Assembly (NCBI RefSeq): GCF_037023725.1
Contig: NZ_CP146077.1
Span: forward strand, 3,571,001-3,635,000
Origin: Pseudomonas bubulae
GTDB taxonomy: Bacteria; Pseudomonadota; Gammaproteobacteria; Pseudomonadales; Pseudomonadaceae
Reading direction: 5' to 3'
DNA length: 64,000 nt
Part shown: positions 34,813 to 43,371 of the stretch, one piece after another
Layout: the number at the start of each line of letters is the position of its first letter
How positions within the stretch are numbered: position 1 is the stretch's first letter
The notes under the pieces: generated by a model
What the model saw: the letters and a program-made list of their open reading frames with translations, nothing else
The model's database searches: none
What the model was told of the DNA's origin: nothing
Program-made: the position numbers and the translations under genes

Positions 34813-36636
34813 CTACTCGCTGTGCAGGTTTGCATAAATCAACTCAGCGAGCTTTTTACTGATCCCGGGTGCTTTGGCGATCTCCTCGATGCTTGCACGA
34901 GATAGCTCCTGTAAGCCACCAAAATGTTTCAATAAATCTCGGCGGCGGGTCGGCCCTACCCCTGCAATGCCTTCCAGCGTTGAGGCTCGACGGGTTTTTC
35001 CGCGTCGCGCCCGGTGCCCGGTAATTGCAAAGCGGTGGGCCTCGTCACGGATTTGCTGGATCAGATGCAAGGCCGGCGAGTCACCCTTGAGGGTGAATTC
35101 ATGGGCCGCATCATTCAGGTAAAGCGTTTCAAAACCGGCCTTGCGCGTCGTACCTTTGGCCACGCCAAGCAAAATCAGGTCGGGTACTGCCAATTCATTC
35201 AGCACATCACGGGCCATCGACATCTGCCCCTTGCCACCGTCGACCAGAAGAATGTCCGGCAGTTTACCCTCTCCCTCCTTGAGTCGACTGAAGCGCCGCA
35301 TCAGTGCCTGGTGCATGGCGGCATAGTCGTCGCCTGGCGTGACACCTTCAATGTTAAAGCGCCGGTAGTCGGACTTGATCGGCCCCTCGGGGCCAAACAC
35401 CACGCAGGACGCCACAGTGGCCTCGCCGCTGGAGTGGCTGATGTCATAGCACTCCAGGCGCTGCGGAATCTCGTCGAGTTTCAATACCTGGGCCAAGGCT
35501 TCAAAACGCGCCGCCACATGCAGGCGATTGGTCAGGCGGGCCATCAGCGCTTGCTCGGCATTGGTGACCGCCAACTGCTGCCAGCGCGCCCGGGTGCCGC
35601 GCACACGATAGCTGATCGCCAGCTCTCGGCCACGCAGCTCGGCGATTGCATCGATAATCGCCCCGAAGCTCTCATGCTCCACGTTGACGATCAACTCGCT
35701 GGGCAGGTCGCGCTCGGGGCTGCTGATGTAGTACTGGCCAAGAAAGGCCGCCATGACTTCGGCGACATCTTCCTCAATACCTACCTGAGGGAAAAAATTC
35801 TTGCTGCCCAGCACACGCCCGCCGCGCACGTTGATCAGGTGCACACAGGCGCCGCCCGGGTTGACGAAAGCGGCAATTACGTCCACGTCGCCGTTACCGC
35901 CCTCCATGCTTTGCTGGTCCTGAACCCGGCGCAGCAAGGAAATCTGGTCACGCACCTCAGCGGCACGCTCGAAGTCCAGCGTGCTGGCAGCCTGTTCCAT
36001 GGCTGCGTTCAACTCATCGGTCAGGGCACTGCTACGCCCTTCAAGGAACATGATCGAATGGCGTACGTCCTCGGCATATTCCTGCGGGTCAACCAGGCCG
36101 ACGCAAGGCGCCTTGCAACGCTTGATCTGGTACTGCAAGCAAGGTCGCGTTCTGTTTTTGAAGTAGCTGTCGTCGCACTGACGCACCAGAAAAGTCTTCT
36201 GCAGGATACTCAGACTTTCACGGATGGCGCCGGCGCTGGGGTAAGGCCCGAAATACTTGCCTTTCAGTTTTTTGGCACCGCGGTGAATACTCAGCCGCGG
36301 GTATTGACCATCCGACAAAAACACATAGGGGTAGGACTTGTCGTCGCGCAACAGGATGTTGTACGGCGGACGCCACTCTTTGATAAGCGTCTGCTCAAGC
36401 AACAGCGCTTCGGTTTCGTTGGCGGTAATAGTGGTTTCAATTTGCGCGATACGCGCAACCAGTGCAGCCGTCTTGGGCGCCAGGCCGGTTTTGCGAAAAT
36501 AGCTGGCCAGGCGTTTTTTCAGGTGCTTGGCCTTGCCCACATAGAGAAGCCGCGCATCGCTGTCGAACATGCGATACACGCCGGGTCGACCACTGCAGGT
36601 CGAAAGAAATGCACTTGCATCAAACACGTCTGTCAT
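34813..36636 (-). CDS. uvrC: excinuclease ABC subunit C
   Basis: A 607-residue dual-incision nuclease of nucleotide excision repair. Domains in order: GIY-YIG (about 15-95; [19 protein letters not shown]), a Cys cluster (QCDDSYF ... [13 protein letters not shown], about 153-180), a UVR UvrB-binding helix (about 203-238; [21 protein letters not shown]), the RNase H-like nuclease ([20 protein letters not shown]), and C-terminal helix-hairpin-helices ([20 protein letters not shown]). It follows gacA by two bases, the conserved gacA-uvrC coupling in gamma-proteobacteria. Confidence 0.97.
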   Translation of the reverse strand: MTDVFDASAFLSTCSGRPGVYRMFDSDARLLYVGKAKHLKKRLASYFRKTGLAPKTAALVARIAQIETTITANETEALLLEQTLIKEWRPPYNILLRDDKSYPYVFLSDGQYPRLSIHRGAKKLKGKYFGPYPSAGAIRESLSILQKTFLVRQCDDSYFKNRTRPCLQYQIKRCKAPCVGLVDPQEYAEDVRHSIMFLEGRSSALTDELNAAMEQAASTLDFERAAEVRDQISLLRRVQDQQSMEGGNGDVDVIAAFVNPGGACVHLINVRGGRVLGSKNFFPQVGIEEDVAEVMAAFLGQYYISSPERDLPSELIVNVEHESFGAIIDAIAELRGRELAISYRVRGTRARWQQLAVTNAEQALMARLTNRLHVAARFEALAQVLKLDEIPQRLECYDISHSSGEATVASCVVFGPEGPIKSDYRRFNIEGVTPGDDYAAMHQALMRRFSRLKEGEGKLPDILLVDGGKGQMSMARDVLNELAVPDLILLGVAKGTTRKAGFETLYLNDAAHEFTLKGDSPALHLIQQIRDEAHRFAITGHRARRGKTRRASTLEGIAGVGPTRRRDLLKHFGGLQELSRASIEEIAKAPGISKKLAELIYANLHSE

Positions 36637-36638
36637 CT

Positions 36639-37277
36639 CTAACCAGCATCAACCATGCCGTGACGAACGGCCAGCAAGGCCAGCTCAACATCGCTCTTGA
36701 CCGAGAGCTTCTCGTAAATACGGTAGCGATAGGTGTTTACCGTCTTGGGCGACAAACAAAGCTTGTCAGAAATAACCTGAACCTTCTGACAGCCAACAAT
36801 CATCAGGGTGATCTGGATTTCGCGCTCGGACAAGGCATCGAAGGGAGAGTCGCTGGCAGGCTGAAAAGATTTGAGCGCCAGTTGCTGTGCCACTTGCGGA
36901 CTGATATAGCGCTGGCCTGCGAACACCTGGCGAATTGCCTGAACCATTTCAGCCAGACCGGCACCTTTGGTCATGTAACCCGCCGCGCCTGCTTGCAGCA
37001 AGCGCGTAGGAAAAGGGTCTTCTTCACACACGGTCACAGCGACAACCTTGATATCCGGGTGGCTGCGCATCATCTTGCGAGTAGCCTCAAGACCACCAAT
37101 GCCAGGCATTTTGACATCCATCAGGACCACATCCGGCTTCAATTCACGAGCCTTGAGCAACGACTCTTCGCCGGACTCGGCCTGACCGACCACCTGCAGA
37201 CCTTCGATATCGGCCAGCATTCGTGTGATCCCTGTACGCACAAGATCGTGGTCATCGACCACTAGAACCCGAATCAA
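36639..37277 (-). CDS. gacA: response regulator GacA
   Basis: Global regulator of the Gac/Rsm cascade, controlling small RNAs of the RsmY/Z type and so secretion and secondary metabolism. Receiver domain residues 1-120 with D8/D9, phosphorylated D54 ([10 protein letters not shown]) and the conserved Lys in YMTKGAG; LuxR-type HTH about 147-210 ([37 protein letters not shown]). I use the TTG at 37277 ([15 protein letters not shown] five bases upstream); this uncommon start is the known GacA start in fluorescent pseudomonads. 212 residues. First gene of its transcript. Confidence 0.96.
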   Translation of the reverse strand: MIRVLVVDDHDLVRTGITRMLADIEGLQVVGQAESGEESLLKARELKPDVVLMDVKMPGIGGLEATRKMMRSHPDIKVVAVTVCEEDPFPTRLLQAGAAGYMTKGAGLAEMVQAIRQVFAGQRYISPQVAQQLALKSFQPASDSPFDALSEREIQITLMIVGCQKVQVISDKLCLSPKTVNTYRYRIYEKLSVKSDVELALLAVRHGMVDAG

Positions 37278-37393
37278 GTCGACACCTCGCAAATTGGTCT
37301 TGGTTGATTGCCGACACCTTAGCAAAAACTAAAGCACCAACCTATCGACTTGCGTCAACTATCCCTGCCAAAGCATTAAATCCTTTTAAACAT

Positions 37394-37774
37394 TCATTCC
37401 TTGACGGGATCTACCTCCTTAGGATCACGGCGTTCCTTTGCCGCTTGAGGTGCCGATAATTCTGCCAGGGTAGTGGTGAGGCGGCGAATGGCGTCCTGAT
37501 CCTCCTTGTGCAGCACCCTGTAACTGATCAGCACCTTCTCTTCAAGATGACTCAAATTATCGAGCAGGGTCGGGGTTGGACTGCCGGTCAACACGTAAAG
37601 CACGTCAACACCCCGGGCAGCAACGCGCGACAAGTAATCTGCCTTGGGTGCGCGGTCACCATTTTCATATTTGCCCTGGGCATTAGCCTCGACACCACCG
37701 ATTTCGCCAAAAGTTTTTTGCGACAAACCTAGCCGCTCTCGCTCCTGCCGCAAGCGCAAACCAATTCCACTCAT
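37394..37774 (-). CDS. XRE family (phage repressor-like) regulator
   Basis: 126 residues if started at MSGIGLRLRQERERLG. The HTH is LGLSQKTFGEIGGVEANAQG near residues 15-34, with KADYLSRVAARGVDVLYVLTG after it, as in short CI-like repressors of Mu-type phages. In-frame ATGs at 37792 and a start at 37807 are alternatives with no clear ribosome site. It is divergent from the gp16-like gene, with a 49-82 base shared promoter region. The pair is a typical phage immunity switch, here without any phage around it. Confidence 0.75.
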   Translation of the reverse strand: MSGIGLRLRQERERLGLSQKTFGEIGGVEANAQGKYENGDRAPKADYLSRVAARGVDVLYVLTGSPTPTLLDNLSHLEEKVLISYRVLHKEDQDAIRRLTTTLAELSAPQAAKERRDPKEVDPVKE

Positions 37775-37807
37775 TTGGATGTAGGATCCCATTTTAAACA
37801 CCCACAA

Positions 37808-37855
37808 GGATGGTATAATCGATAAATATTAAACAACTTTGAACGGTTTTGAACT
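37808..37855. promoter_or_regulatory. divergent promoters of the XRE/gp16-like pair
   Basis: An AT-rich block with TATAAT at 37815-37820 for the rightward gene, and a leftward TTGTTT with a TATACC-like -10. CAACTTTGAACGGTTTTGAAC contains two TTTGAAC direct repeats that could be operator half-sites. Confidence 0.5.
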
Positions 37856-38098
37856 ATGACCGGAATTCGTACCGCTGCACAAGCCAAGGCATGGCTGGAA
37901 CACCAGGGAAAGTCCGTTCAAGAGTTCGCTCGGGAACATGGCATAGACCCGGCTACCACTTATCAAGTGCTCGCCGGGCGCAAAAAGGGGAAACGTGGTG
38001 AAGCCCACAAGGTAGCGGTTCTTCTGGGCATGAAGGACGGGATCATTCCGTCTCAGGGCACGCATCTGACAGAAGCTAAGGATGATGAGTTAGCTTGA
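37856..38098 (+). CDS. BcepMu gp16-like DNA-binding protein
   Basis: 80 residues. The opening RTAAQAKAWLEHQGKSVQEF, then AREHGIDPATTYQVLAGRKK and GKRGEAHKVAVLLGMKDG, matches the phage-associated BcepMu gp16 family, small Cro-like HTH proteins of Mu-like phages. A GC-rich hairpin follows the stop. No other phage genes are found within 20 kb, so this pair is a remnant or has been kept as a host switch. Confidence 0.75.
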   Translation: MTGIRTAAQAKAWLEHQGKSVQEFAREHGIDPATTYQVLAGRKKGKRGEAHKVAVLLGMKDGIIPSQGTHLTEAKDDELA

Positions 38099-38108
38099 GT
38101 ATGCGCCT

Positions 38109-38130
38109 AATCGGGCGACAGGCCCGATTT
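38109..38130 (+). terminator. hairpin after the gp16-like gene
   Basis: AATCGGGC / GCCCGATT, 8 bp, followed by TAGTGTT; weak T tract. Confidence 0.55.
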
Positions 38131-38294
38131 AGTGTTCATACTGGCTCAGGGGCCCGATTACAGGGCTCTGCGCCCTGCCCCGGCATTGCACACGTACAGG
38201 TCAATAGTGATCGTGGGAGTTCCAGATAGTATTTTCTTATTGAATCTGCCCGTTCGCCTCGCGTAAGCTGCAAACCATCAATCGGAGACCACCC

Positions 38295-38429
38295 ATGTTG
38301 CATCACGCCACCACCGCCATCTGCATGACCACACGCCAATCGCGTCTGGCTGCTGCTGTGTGCGCGAACAACATGCACTCCACAGCACGATTTTATTTTG
38401 GGTATTGGTTTAGCCACTGGCGCGCCTGA
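38295..38429 (+). CDS. aromatic leader peptide 1 (attenuator-coupled)
   Basis: A 44-codon frame with GGAG seven bases upstream. Its end reads ARFYFGYWFSHWRA: three Phe, two Tyr and two Trp within 12 codons, just before a rho-independent terminator. This is the layout of a transcription attenuator leader: low charged tRNA-Phe, -Tyr or -Trp stalls the ribosome and prevents terminator formation. The gene downstream is the first enzyme of aromatic biosynthesis. Position, codon cluster and hairpin are seen; the mechanism is inferred from trp/phe operon models. Confidence 0.8.
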   Translation: MLHHATTAICMTTRQSRLAAAVCANNMHSTARFYFGYWFSHWRA

Positions 38430-38478
38430 TACCCACACGGCGCCCACTACTTAGGGGTCGCCTGACAGAGAATTCTCA

Positions 38479-38517
38479 CCCCCGGTCGGCTTCCCGACCG
38501 GGGGTTTTGTTTTTTTG
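38479..38517 (+). terminator. transcription attenuator upstream of the DAHP synthase gene
   Basis: An 11-bp perfect GC-rich stem CCCCCGGTCGG / CCGACCGGGGG, then TTTTGTTTTTTT, 49 bases past the stop of leader 1 and with no gene ending just before it other than the leader. Confidence 0.9.
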
Positions 38518-38552
38518 GCCCCTGACATTTTCTTGAATTGAGGATTTACCCC

Positions 38553-38705
38553 ATGAACTACGCCACTTATTACCGTTTCGACCTTTGCACTTCATGGCGA
38601 TTTATCAGCCGCCGTTCGGGACAGCCTGCCGCCTCCGAACGGACCCACATTGGTGGCACGCACGTACTTACAGCCAGTCTGGCCAATTGTCGAACACCCC
38701 ACTAG
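38553..38705 (+). CDS. possible second aromatic-rich leader peptide
   Basis: A 50-codon frame with GAGGA upstream, between the attenuator and the synthase gene. Its start is MNYATYYRFDLCTSWRFISR: three Tyr, two Phe and one Trp in the first 17 codons. It ends 47 bases before the synthase ATG. A perfect 8-bp hairpin (CCGTTCGG / CCGAACGG, 38612-38642) lies inside it, past the aromatic codons. It could be a second sensing step acting on translation or on a second RNA fold; its expression is unproven. Confidence 0.5.
   Translation: MNYATYYRFDLCTSWRFISRRSGQPAASERTHIGGTHVLTASLANCRTPH
38612..38642 (+). promoter_or_regulatory. hairpin inside leader 2
   Basis: Perfect 8-bp stem with a 15-base loop and no T run, so probably not a terminator. 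A ribosome stalled in the aromatic codons of leader 2 would sit just upstream. Confidence 0.45.
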
Positions 38706-38752
38706 GGCTGAGCGCGCGGGACAACCCGCCGCCTGCCCAGGAAGCCCGAACC

Positions 38753-39841
38753 ATGAACGCATCCGTATCCGCCCTGCCAACCGTACACGCCGTATCTGCC
38801 CCGGTGACGACCCGTCGCCTGCCCACGGCAGCACAACTCAAACAGCAACTGCCCCTCAGCGATGCCCTGCGCGTCCAGATCAGCAGCCAGCGTCAAGCCA
38901 TTCGCGCCATCCTTGACGGTGAAGACTCCCGTTTACTGGTGGTGGTCGGCCCCTGCTCCATCCACGATCCCGTCGCCGCCCTGGAATACGCCAGCAACCT
39001 GGCTGCCCTCGCCCATGATGTGCGCGACGACATGCTGCTGGTAATGCGTGCTTACATTGAAAAACCGCGCACCACCGTGGGCTGGAAAGGCCTGGCCTAC
39101 GACCCGCACCTGGACGGCAGCGATGACATGGCCCACGGCCTGACCCTTTCGCGCGAATTGATGCTGGAGATGCTGCGCATGGGCCTGCCGGTCGCCACCG
39201 AGCTATTGCAACCCATCGCCGCCGGCTACTTCGACGACTTGCTGGGCTGGGTAGCTATTGGCGCCCGCACCACGGAATCGCAAATCCACCGCGAAATGGC
39301 CAGCGGGCTTGATTTGCCGGTGGGCTTCAAGAACGGCACCGACGGCGGCGTGGCCATTGCCTGCGACGCCATGCGTTCCGCCGCCCACAGCCATCGTCAC
39401 TTCGGCATCGACAGCCAGGGCCACCCGGCAATCGTCGAGACCCGTGGCAATCCCGACACCCATCTGGTGTTGCGCGGCGGCCACAGCGGTCCCAACTACG
39501 ACCGCGCCAACGTCGCCAAGGCGCGTGCAGGGCTTGAGAAGTCCGCCATCCCGGCCCGCATGATGGTCGATTGCAGCCACGCCAACAGTGGCAAAGACCC
39601 GCTGCGCCAGCCGCAAGTCTTCAATGATGTGCTTGAACAACGTCTTGCCGGCGATCACTCGCTGATCGGCATGATGCTCGAAAGCCATTTGTTCGAAGGC
39701 TGCCAGTCCCTGGGTGCAAACATGCGCTACGGGGTCTCGGTGACCGATGGCTGCCTGGGCTGGGACGCGACCGAGCAACTGCTGCGTAACGCCGCACATC
39801 AGTTGCAAACACAGCGCCACACCGCCAAGGCCATCGCCTGA
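38753..39841 (+). CDS. aroF: 3-deoxy-7-phosphoheptulonate (DAHP) synthase, class I
   Basis: Condenses phosphoenolpyruvate and erythrose 4-phosphate, the entry step of the shikimate pathway. 362 residues of the AroF/G/H type: VVVGPCSIHDPVAALEYA, MRAYIEKPRTTVGWKG, GARTTESQIHREMASGLD, GFKNGTDGG, LRGGHSGPNY and MMVDCSHANSGKDP cover metal and substrate sites. Which amino acid inhibits it cannot be read from motifs; the leaders suggest control by all three aromatic amino acids. AGGAAG is upstream of ATG 38753. The aroF symbol is used in the Pseudomonas sense; aroG or aroH is possible. Confidence 0.9.
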   Translation: MNASVSALPTVHAVSAPVTTRRLPTAAQLKQQLPLSDALRVQISSQRQAIRAILDGEDSRLLVVVGPCSIHDPVAALEYASNLAALAHDVRDDMLLVMRAYIEKPRTTVGWKGLAYDPHLDGSDDMAHGLTLSRELMLEMLRMGLPVATELLQPIAAGYFDDLLGWVAIGARTTESQIHREMASGLDLPVGFKNGTDGGVAIACDAMRSAAHSHRHFGIDSQGHPAIVETRGNPDTHLVLRGGHSGPNYDRANVAKARAGLEKSAIPARMMVDCSHANSGKDPLRQPQVFNDVLEQRLAGDHSLIGMMLESHLFEGCQSLGANMRYGVSVTDGCLGWDATEQLLRNAAHQLQTQRHTAKAIA

Positions 39842-39950
39842 CAGACGCGTTCGGCAAACCGCAGCGCAACCAGGGACAATGCCTACGGTTGCGCGAAGCC
39901 GGTATCGACTAAGGTGTTTTTATGGTTCAAAAACACCTGGAAAATAGCCC

Positions 39951-40832
39951 ATGGACGACTCAGCCAATACCAAGTATCCGATATTACTGGTACACGGCCT
40001 CTTCGGTTTCGGCCGCATAGGCCCATTCAACTACTTCAAAGGCATCAAGCAAGCGCTCGGCGGATCGGGCGCCCGGGTTTTCGTACCGATCATCTCGGCC
40101 GCCAACAACAACGAGACCCGGGGCGAGCAGCTGCTTGAATACATACGCGGGGTTTGCTCGCGCACCGGGGCAACACGGGTCAACCTGATCGGCCACAGCC
40201 AGGGTGCCCTGACAGCCCGCTATGCGGCAGCCGTGGCCCCCCTTATGATCGCCTCCGTCACCTCCGTCAGCGGTCCGAATCATGGCTCCGAAGCAGCAGA
40301 CCGCTTGCGCCAGGCCTTCGTGCCCGGATCGCTCCCCGAAACCGTCGCCGCCGCCCTGACCACCTCGTTTTCCAGTTTCCTGTCAGCGATCACCGGCCAC
40401 CGGCAATTACCGCAACACGCCCTTGAAGCCCTCAACGCGCTGACCACCGAAGGCGTTGCCGCCTTCAACCTGAAATACCCCCAGGGCCTGCCCGCCACTT
40501 GGGGCGGCATGGGCCCCGAGCAGGTCAATGACGTTCTTTATTACTCATGGAGCGGCATCATCAAGGGTTCACGGTTGTCGGAGTCGCTAAATCTGCTCGA
40601 CCCTCTACACAATGCCTGCCGCATCTTTGGCAGTTTCTTCACCCGCGAGAGCAAACAGAACGACGGGCTGGTCGGACGTTTCAGCTCGCATCTGGGCCAT
40701 GTGATCGGTTCGGACTATGCAATGGACCACCTGGACACCATCAATCACCTGGCCAGAATGAACCGCACACGCATTGACCCTGTCGCCCATTACCTCGATC
40801 ACGCCAGACGACTAAAGGCAGCGGGAGCATAA
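39951..40832 (+). CDS. triacylglycerol lipase, P. fragi type
   Basis: A 293-residue alpha/beta hydrolase of bacterial lipase family I. The opening [20 protein letters not shown] and the same overall length match the P. fragi lipase. The catalytic triad is in the expected places: S83 in GHSQG, Asp in [12 protein letters not shown] and His in DHLDTINHL. No signal peptide and no adjacent lif foldase gene, as in P. fragi, whose lipase reaches the medium by a route that is not obvious from sequence. The disulfide Cys pair of the P. aeruginosa LipA group is not seen. It is a strong marker of the species group. Confidence 0.88.
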   Translation: MDDSANTKYPILLVHGLFGFGRIGPFNYFKGIKQALGGSGARVFVPIISAANNNETRGEQLLEYIRGVCSRTGATRVNLIGHSQGALTARYAAAVAPLMIASVTSVSGPNHGSEAADRLRQAFVPGSLPETVAAALTTSFSSFLSAITGHRQLPQHALEALNALTTEGVAAFNLKYPQGLPATWGGMGPEQVNDVLYYSWSGIIKGSRLSESLNLLDPLHNACRIFGSFFTRESKQNDGLVGRFSSHLGHVIGSDYAMDHLDTINHLARMNRTRIDPVAHYLDHARRLKAAGA

Positions 40833-40938
40833 GCCCACCGGCAAACTCGCAACGAAATATAGCTAAGCGCACTTTTTGCCGAGAAAAACCCTACTGAATC
40901 CGGTAGGCTCGGCACTTTCTTGAAAGGAGTACACCCTC

Positions 40939-41220
40939 ATGGCCAAAGCCACTGCCCGTCATATCCTGGTTGCCACCGAAGACAAGTGCAACGAACTGAA
41001 AGCCCAAATCGAAGGCGGCGCTGATTTCGCCGAAGTTGCCAAGGCCAATTCTTCTTGCCCGTCCAGCCGTCAGGGCGGCGATCTGGGCTCTTTCGGCCCG
41101 GGCCAAATGGTTAAAGAATTCGACACTGTCGTGTTCAGCGCGCCAATCAACGTGGTGCAAGGCCCGGTTAAAACCCAGTTTGGCTACCACCTGCTGGAAG
41201 TCACCAGCCGCCAGGACTGA
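40939..41220 (+). CDS. ppiC: parvulin-type peptidyl-prolyl isomerase
   Basis: 93 residues, a single cytoplasmic parvulin domain. ARHILVATEDKCNELKAQIE, GGDLGSFGPGQMVKEFDTVV, and VQGPVKTQFGYHLLEV are the conserved parvulin blocks, with both His and the GP/GF substrate loop. No signal peptide, which separates it from periplasmic SurA/PpiD. AAAGGAG is upstream; a strong terminator follows. Confidence 0.93.
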   Translation: MAKATARHILVATEDKCNELKAQIEGGADFAEVAKANSSCPSSRQGGDLGSFGPGQMVKEFDTVVFSAPINVVQGPVKTQFGYHLLEVTSRQD

Positions 41221-41241
41221 TCCTCTGCGCGCTGCGTGAAG

Positions 41242-41270
41242 ACGGCCCGCCTTTTGGCGGGCCGTTTCGT
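41242..41270 (+). terminator. terminator of ppiC
   Basis: ACGGCCCGCC / GGCGGGCCGT, 10 bp with a TTTT loop, then TTCGTTT. Confidence 0.9.
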
Positions 41271-41343
41271 TTGGGCAACGGCAAATCCCCGTGCTACGTT
41301 TCCTCATTCACGAATCCGTCGTGACTCATCCGAGGAATTGATC

Positions 41344-42114
41344 ATGAGCCTTACAGGTAAAACTGCATTGGTTACCGGCTCCACCAGCGGCATCGGCCTG
41401 GGTATCGCATTGAGCCTGGCCAAGGCCGGAGCCAACCTGATCCTCAACGGTTTTGGCGATCCGGCCAAAGTGATTGCCGAAGTCGAACAGTTCGGCGTCA
41501 GGGTAGGTCACCACCCCGCAGATGTCAGCGACCCGGCGCAGATCGCCGACATGATCGATTATGCCGAACGCGAATTCGGCGGCATCGACATCCTGGTCAA
41601 CAATGCAGGCATTCAGCATGTAGCCAGCGTCGAAGAGTTCCCGGTAGAGCGCTGGGATTCGATCATCGCCATTAACCTGTCCAGCGTGTTCCACAGCACC
41701 CGCCTCACCCTGCCCGGCATGCGCAAGCGCGGCTGGGGGCGCATCGTCAATATTGCCTCGGTTCATGGCCTGGTGGGCTCGGTCGGCAAGGCCGCCTATG
41801 TCGCCGCCAAGCACGGGGTAATCGGCCTGAGCAAAGTGGTGGGCCTGGAAACCGCCACCAGCAATATCACCTGCAACGCCATTTGCCCGGGCTGGGTGCT
41901 GACGCCGCTGGTGCAAAAACAGATTGATCAGCGCATCAGCCAGGGCATTGACCCCTATCAGGCGCAGCACGACCTGTTGGCCGAAAAACAACCTTCGCTG
42001 GAATTCGTCACCCCGCCGCAACTGGGCGAGCTGGTGCTGTTTTTATGCAGTGAGGCTGGCAGTCAGGTACGGGGCGCGGCATGGAATGTCGATGGTGGCT
42101 GGCTGGCGCAATAA
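41344..42114 (+). CDS. hbdH: 3-hydroxybutyrate dehydrogenase
   Basis: 256-residue SDR oxidising (R)-3-hydroxybutyrate to acetoacetate with NAD. Cofactor motif TGSTSGIGLG, NNAG strand motif, catalytic Ser in NIASVHGLVGS, and YVAAKHG with the Tyr-Lys pair. The late segment CNAICPGWVLTPLVQKQI with Gln/Trp and the insertion QAQHDLLAEKQPS is typical of bacterial 3-HBDH and not of general SDRs. AGGA precedes ATG 41344. Monocistronic here. Confidence 0.88.
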   Translation: MSLTGKTALVTGSTSGIGLGIALSLAKAGANLILNGFGDPAKVIAEVEQFGVRVGHHPADVSDPAQIADMIDYAEREFGGIDILVNNAGIQHVASVEEFPVERWDSIIAINLSSVFHSTRLTLPGMRKRGWGRIVNIASVHGLVGSVGKAAYVAAKHGVIGLSKVVGLETATSNITCNAICPGWVLTPLVQKQIDQRISQGIDPYQAQHDLLAEKQPSLEFVTPPQLGELVLFLCSEAGSQVRGAAWNVDGGWLAQ

Positions 42115-42140
42115 GATCGCGCATTGCTGCACGCCCAATA

Positions 42141-42194
42141 TGCAAAAATGCACAGCAACCCTGCACTTATCAGGGTTGTAATGGGCAAATTTGC
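42141..42194. promoter_or_regulatory. two short dyads upstream of the valine-type genes
   Basis: TGCAAAAATGCA (42141-42152) and GCAAATTTGC (42185-42194) flank a 7-bp hairpin AACCCTG / CAGGGTT (42157-42177). The similar half-site TGCA..TGCA suggests a dimeric regulator; the hairpin may end hbdH. Confidence 0.4.
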
Positions 42195-42261
42195 ACTGTT
42201 AGCATCGGTTATCGTTCACCCGTGAACCCCCTTAAAAATAATATAAAGCAGGGAGTTAGTG

Positions 42262-43368
42262 ATGACTGCTCAGGTTTCCTCCTCACCGACACCGGATATC
42301 GCGCAGCTGCAAAGCACCGTTCTGGCCGAGGTCCGCAACCATATTGGCCACCTGACCTTGAACCGCCCAGGCGGACTCAATGCCATCAATCTTGAAATGG
42401 TCCGCAGCCTCCAGCAGCAACTCGATGCCTGGGTCGAAGACCCGCAAGTCAAGGCCGTGGTACTGCGTGGCGCGGGCGAAAAAGCCTTCTGCGCGGGCGG
42501 AGATATACGCTCGCTGTACGACAGCTATCAAAACAACAACACCCTGCATACCCTGTTCTTTGAAGAGGAATATGCCCTCGACCTGACCCTGCACCGCTAC
42601 CCCAAACCCGTTGTGGCCTTGATGGACGGCTTCGTTCTCGGCGGCGGCATGGGCCTGGTGCAAGGCGCGGATCTGCGCCTGGTTACCGAGCGCAGCAAAT
42701 TGGCGATGCCGGAAGTGGGCATCGGTTATTTTCCTGACGTTGGCGGTAGCTACTTCCTGACCCGAACGCCAGGTCAGTTGGGCACTTACCTGGGCGTCAG
42801 CGGGGTCCAAATCCGCGCTGCCGATGCCTTGTACTGCGGGCTTGCTGACGGCTATCTGGAAAGCACCGCACTGACTGAACTGGACAAGGGCCTCGACAGC
42901 CTCAACTGGCAAAAATCCCCTATCGATGACCTGACCGCGCTGGTAGCCCGATTCGCCGTAACCGTATTGCCCGACCCACCGCTGGCCAGGTTGCGCCCGC
43001 TGATTGACAGCGTTTTCGCCCAGGTCGACATGCCACGGATTATCGCTCATCTGCGCGCTGTCATAGCCCCGGAAACTCGCGACTGGGCCAATGAAACCGC
43101 CGACTTGTTGCAAACCCGCTCGCCGCTGGCGATGGCCGTGACCCTAGAAATGCTGCGCCGTGGCCGAGCGCTGCCCCTTGAGCAATGCTTCGCCCTGGAA
43201 CTGCACCTGGATCGCCAGTGGTTTGATCGCGGCGACCTGATGGAAGGCGTGCGTGCATTGATTATCGACAAGGACAAGAAACCGCAGTGGAACCCGCCCA
43301 GCCTGGATGCACTGGATCCAGCCCATGTCGCCAGTTTCTTCACCGCATTCAACGCCAAGGGAGCCTGA
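42262..43368 (+). CDS. 3-hydroxyisobutyryl-CoA hydrolase (enoyl-CoA hydratase family)
   Basis: 368 residues of the crotonase fold, longer than a hydratase and of the HIBYL-CoA hydrolase length. LNRPGGLNAINLEMV, KAFCAGGDIRSLY (oxyanion strand), DGFVLGGGMGLVQGA, MPEVGIGYFPDVGGSYFL and the C-terminal extension LSKAL-like region (PLAMAVTLEMLRRGRALPLE) match. It hydrolyses 3-hydroxyisobutyryl-CoA in valine breakdown. GGGAG is upstream of ATG 42262. The acyl-CoA dehydrogenase gene follows after three bases, the same pairing as PA0744-PA0746 in P. aeruginosa. Confidence 0.85.
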   Translation: MTAQVSSSPTPDIAQLQSTVLAEVRNHIGHLTLNRPGGLNAINLEMVRSLQQQLDAWVEDPQVKAVVLRGAGEKAFCAGGDIRSLYDSYQNNNTLHTLFFEEEYALDLTLHRYPKPVVALMDGFVLGGGMGLVQGADLRLVTERSKLAMPEVGIGYFPDVGGSYFLTRTPGQLGTYLGVSGVQIRAADALYCGLADGYLESTALTELDKGLDSLNWQKSPIDDLTALVARFAVTVLPDPPLARLRPLIDSVFAQVDMPRIIAHLRAVIAPETRDWANETADLLQTRSPLAMAVTLEMLRRGRALPLEQCFALELHLDRQWFDRGDLMEGVRALIIDKDKKPQWNPPSLDALDPAHVASFFTAFNAKGA

Positions 43369-43371
43369 GCC

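Noticed and set aside
38136..38447. 103-codon minus-strand frame over the DAHP synthase leader
   Set aside because: Antisense to the leader peptide, with no site.
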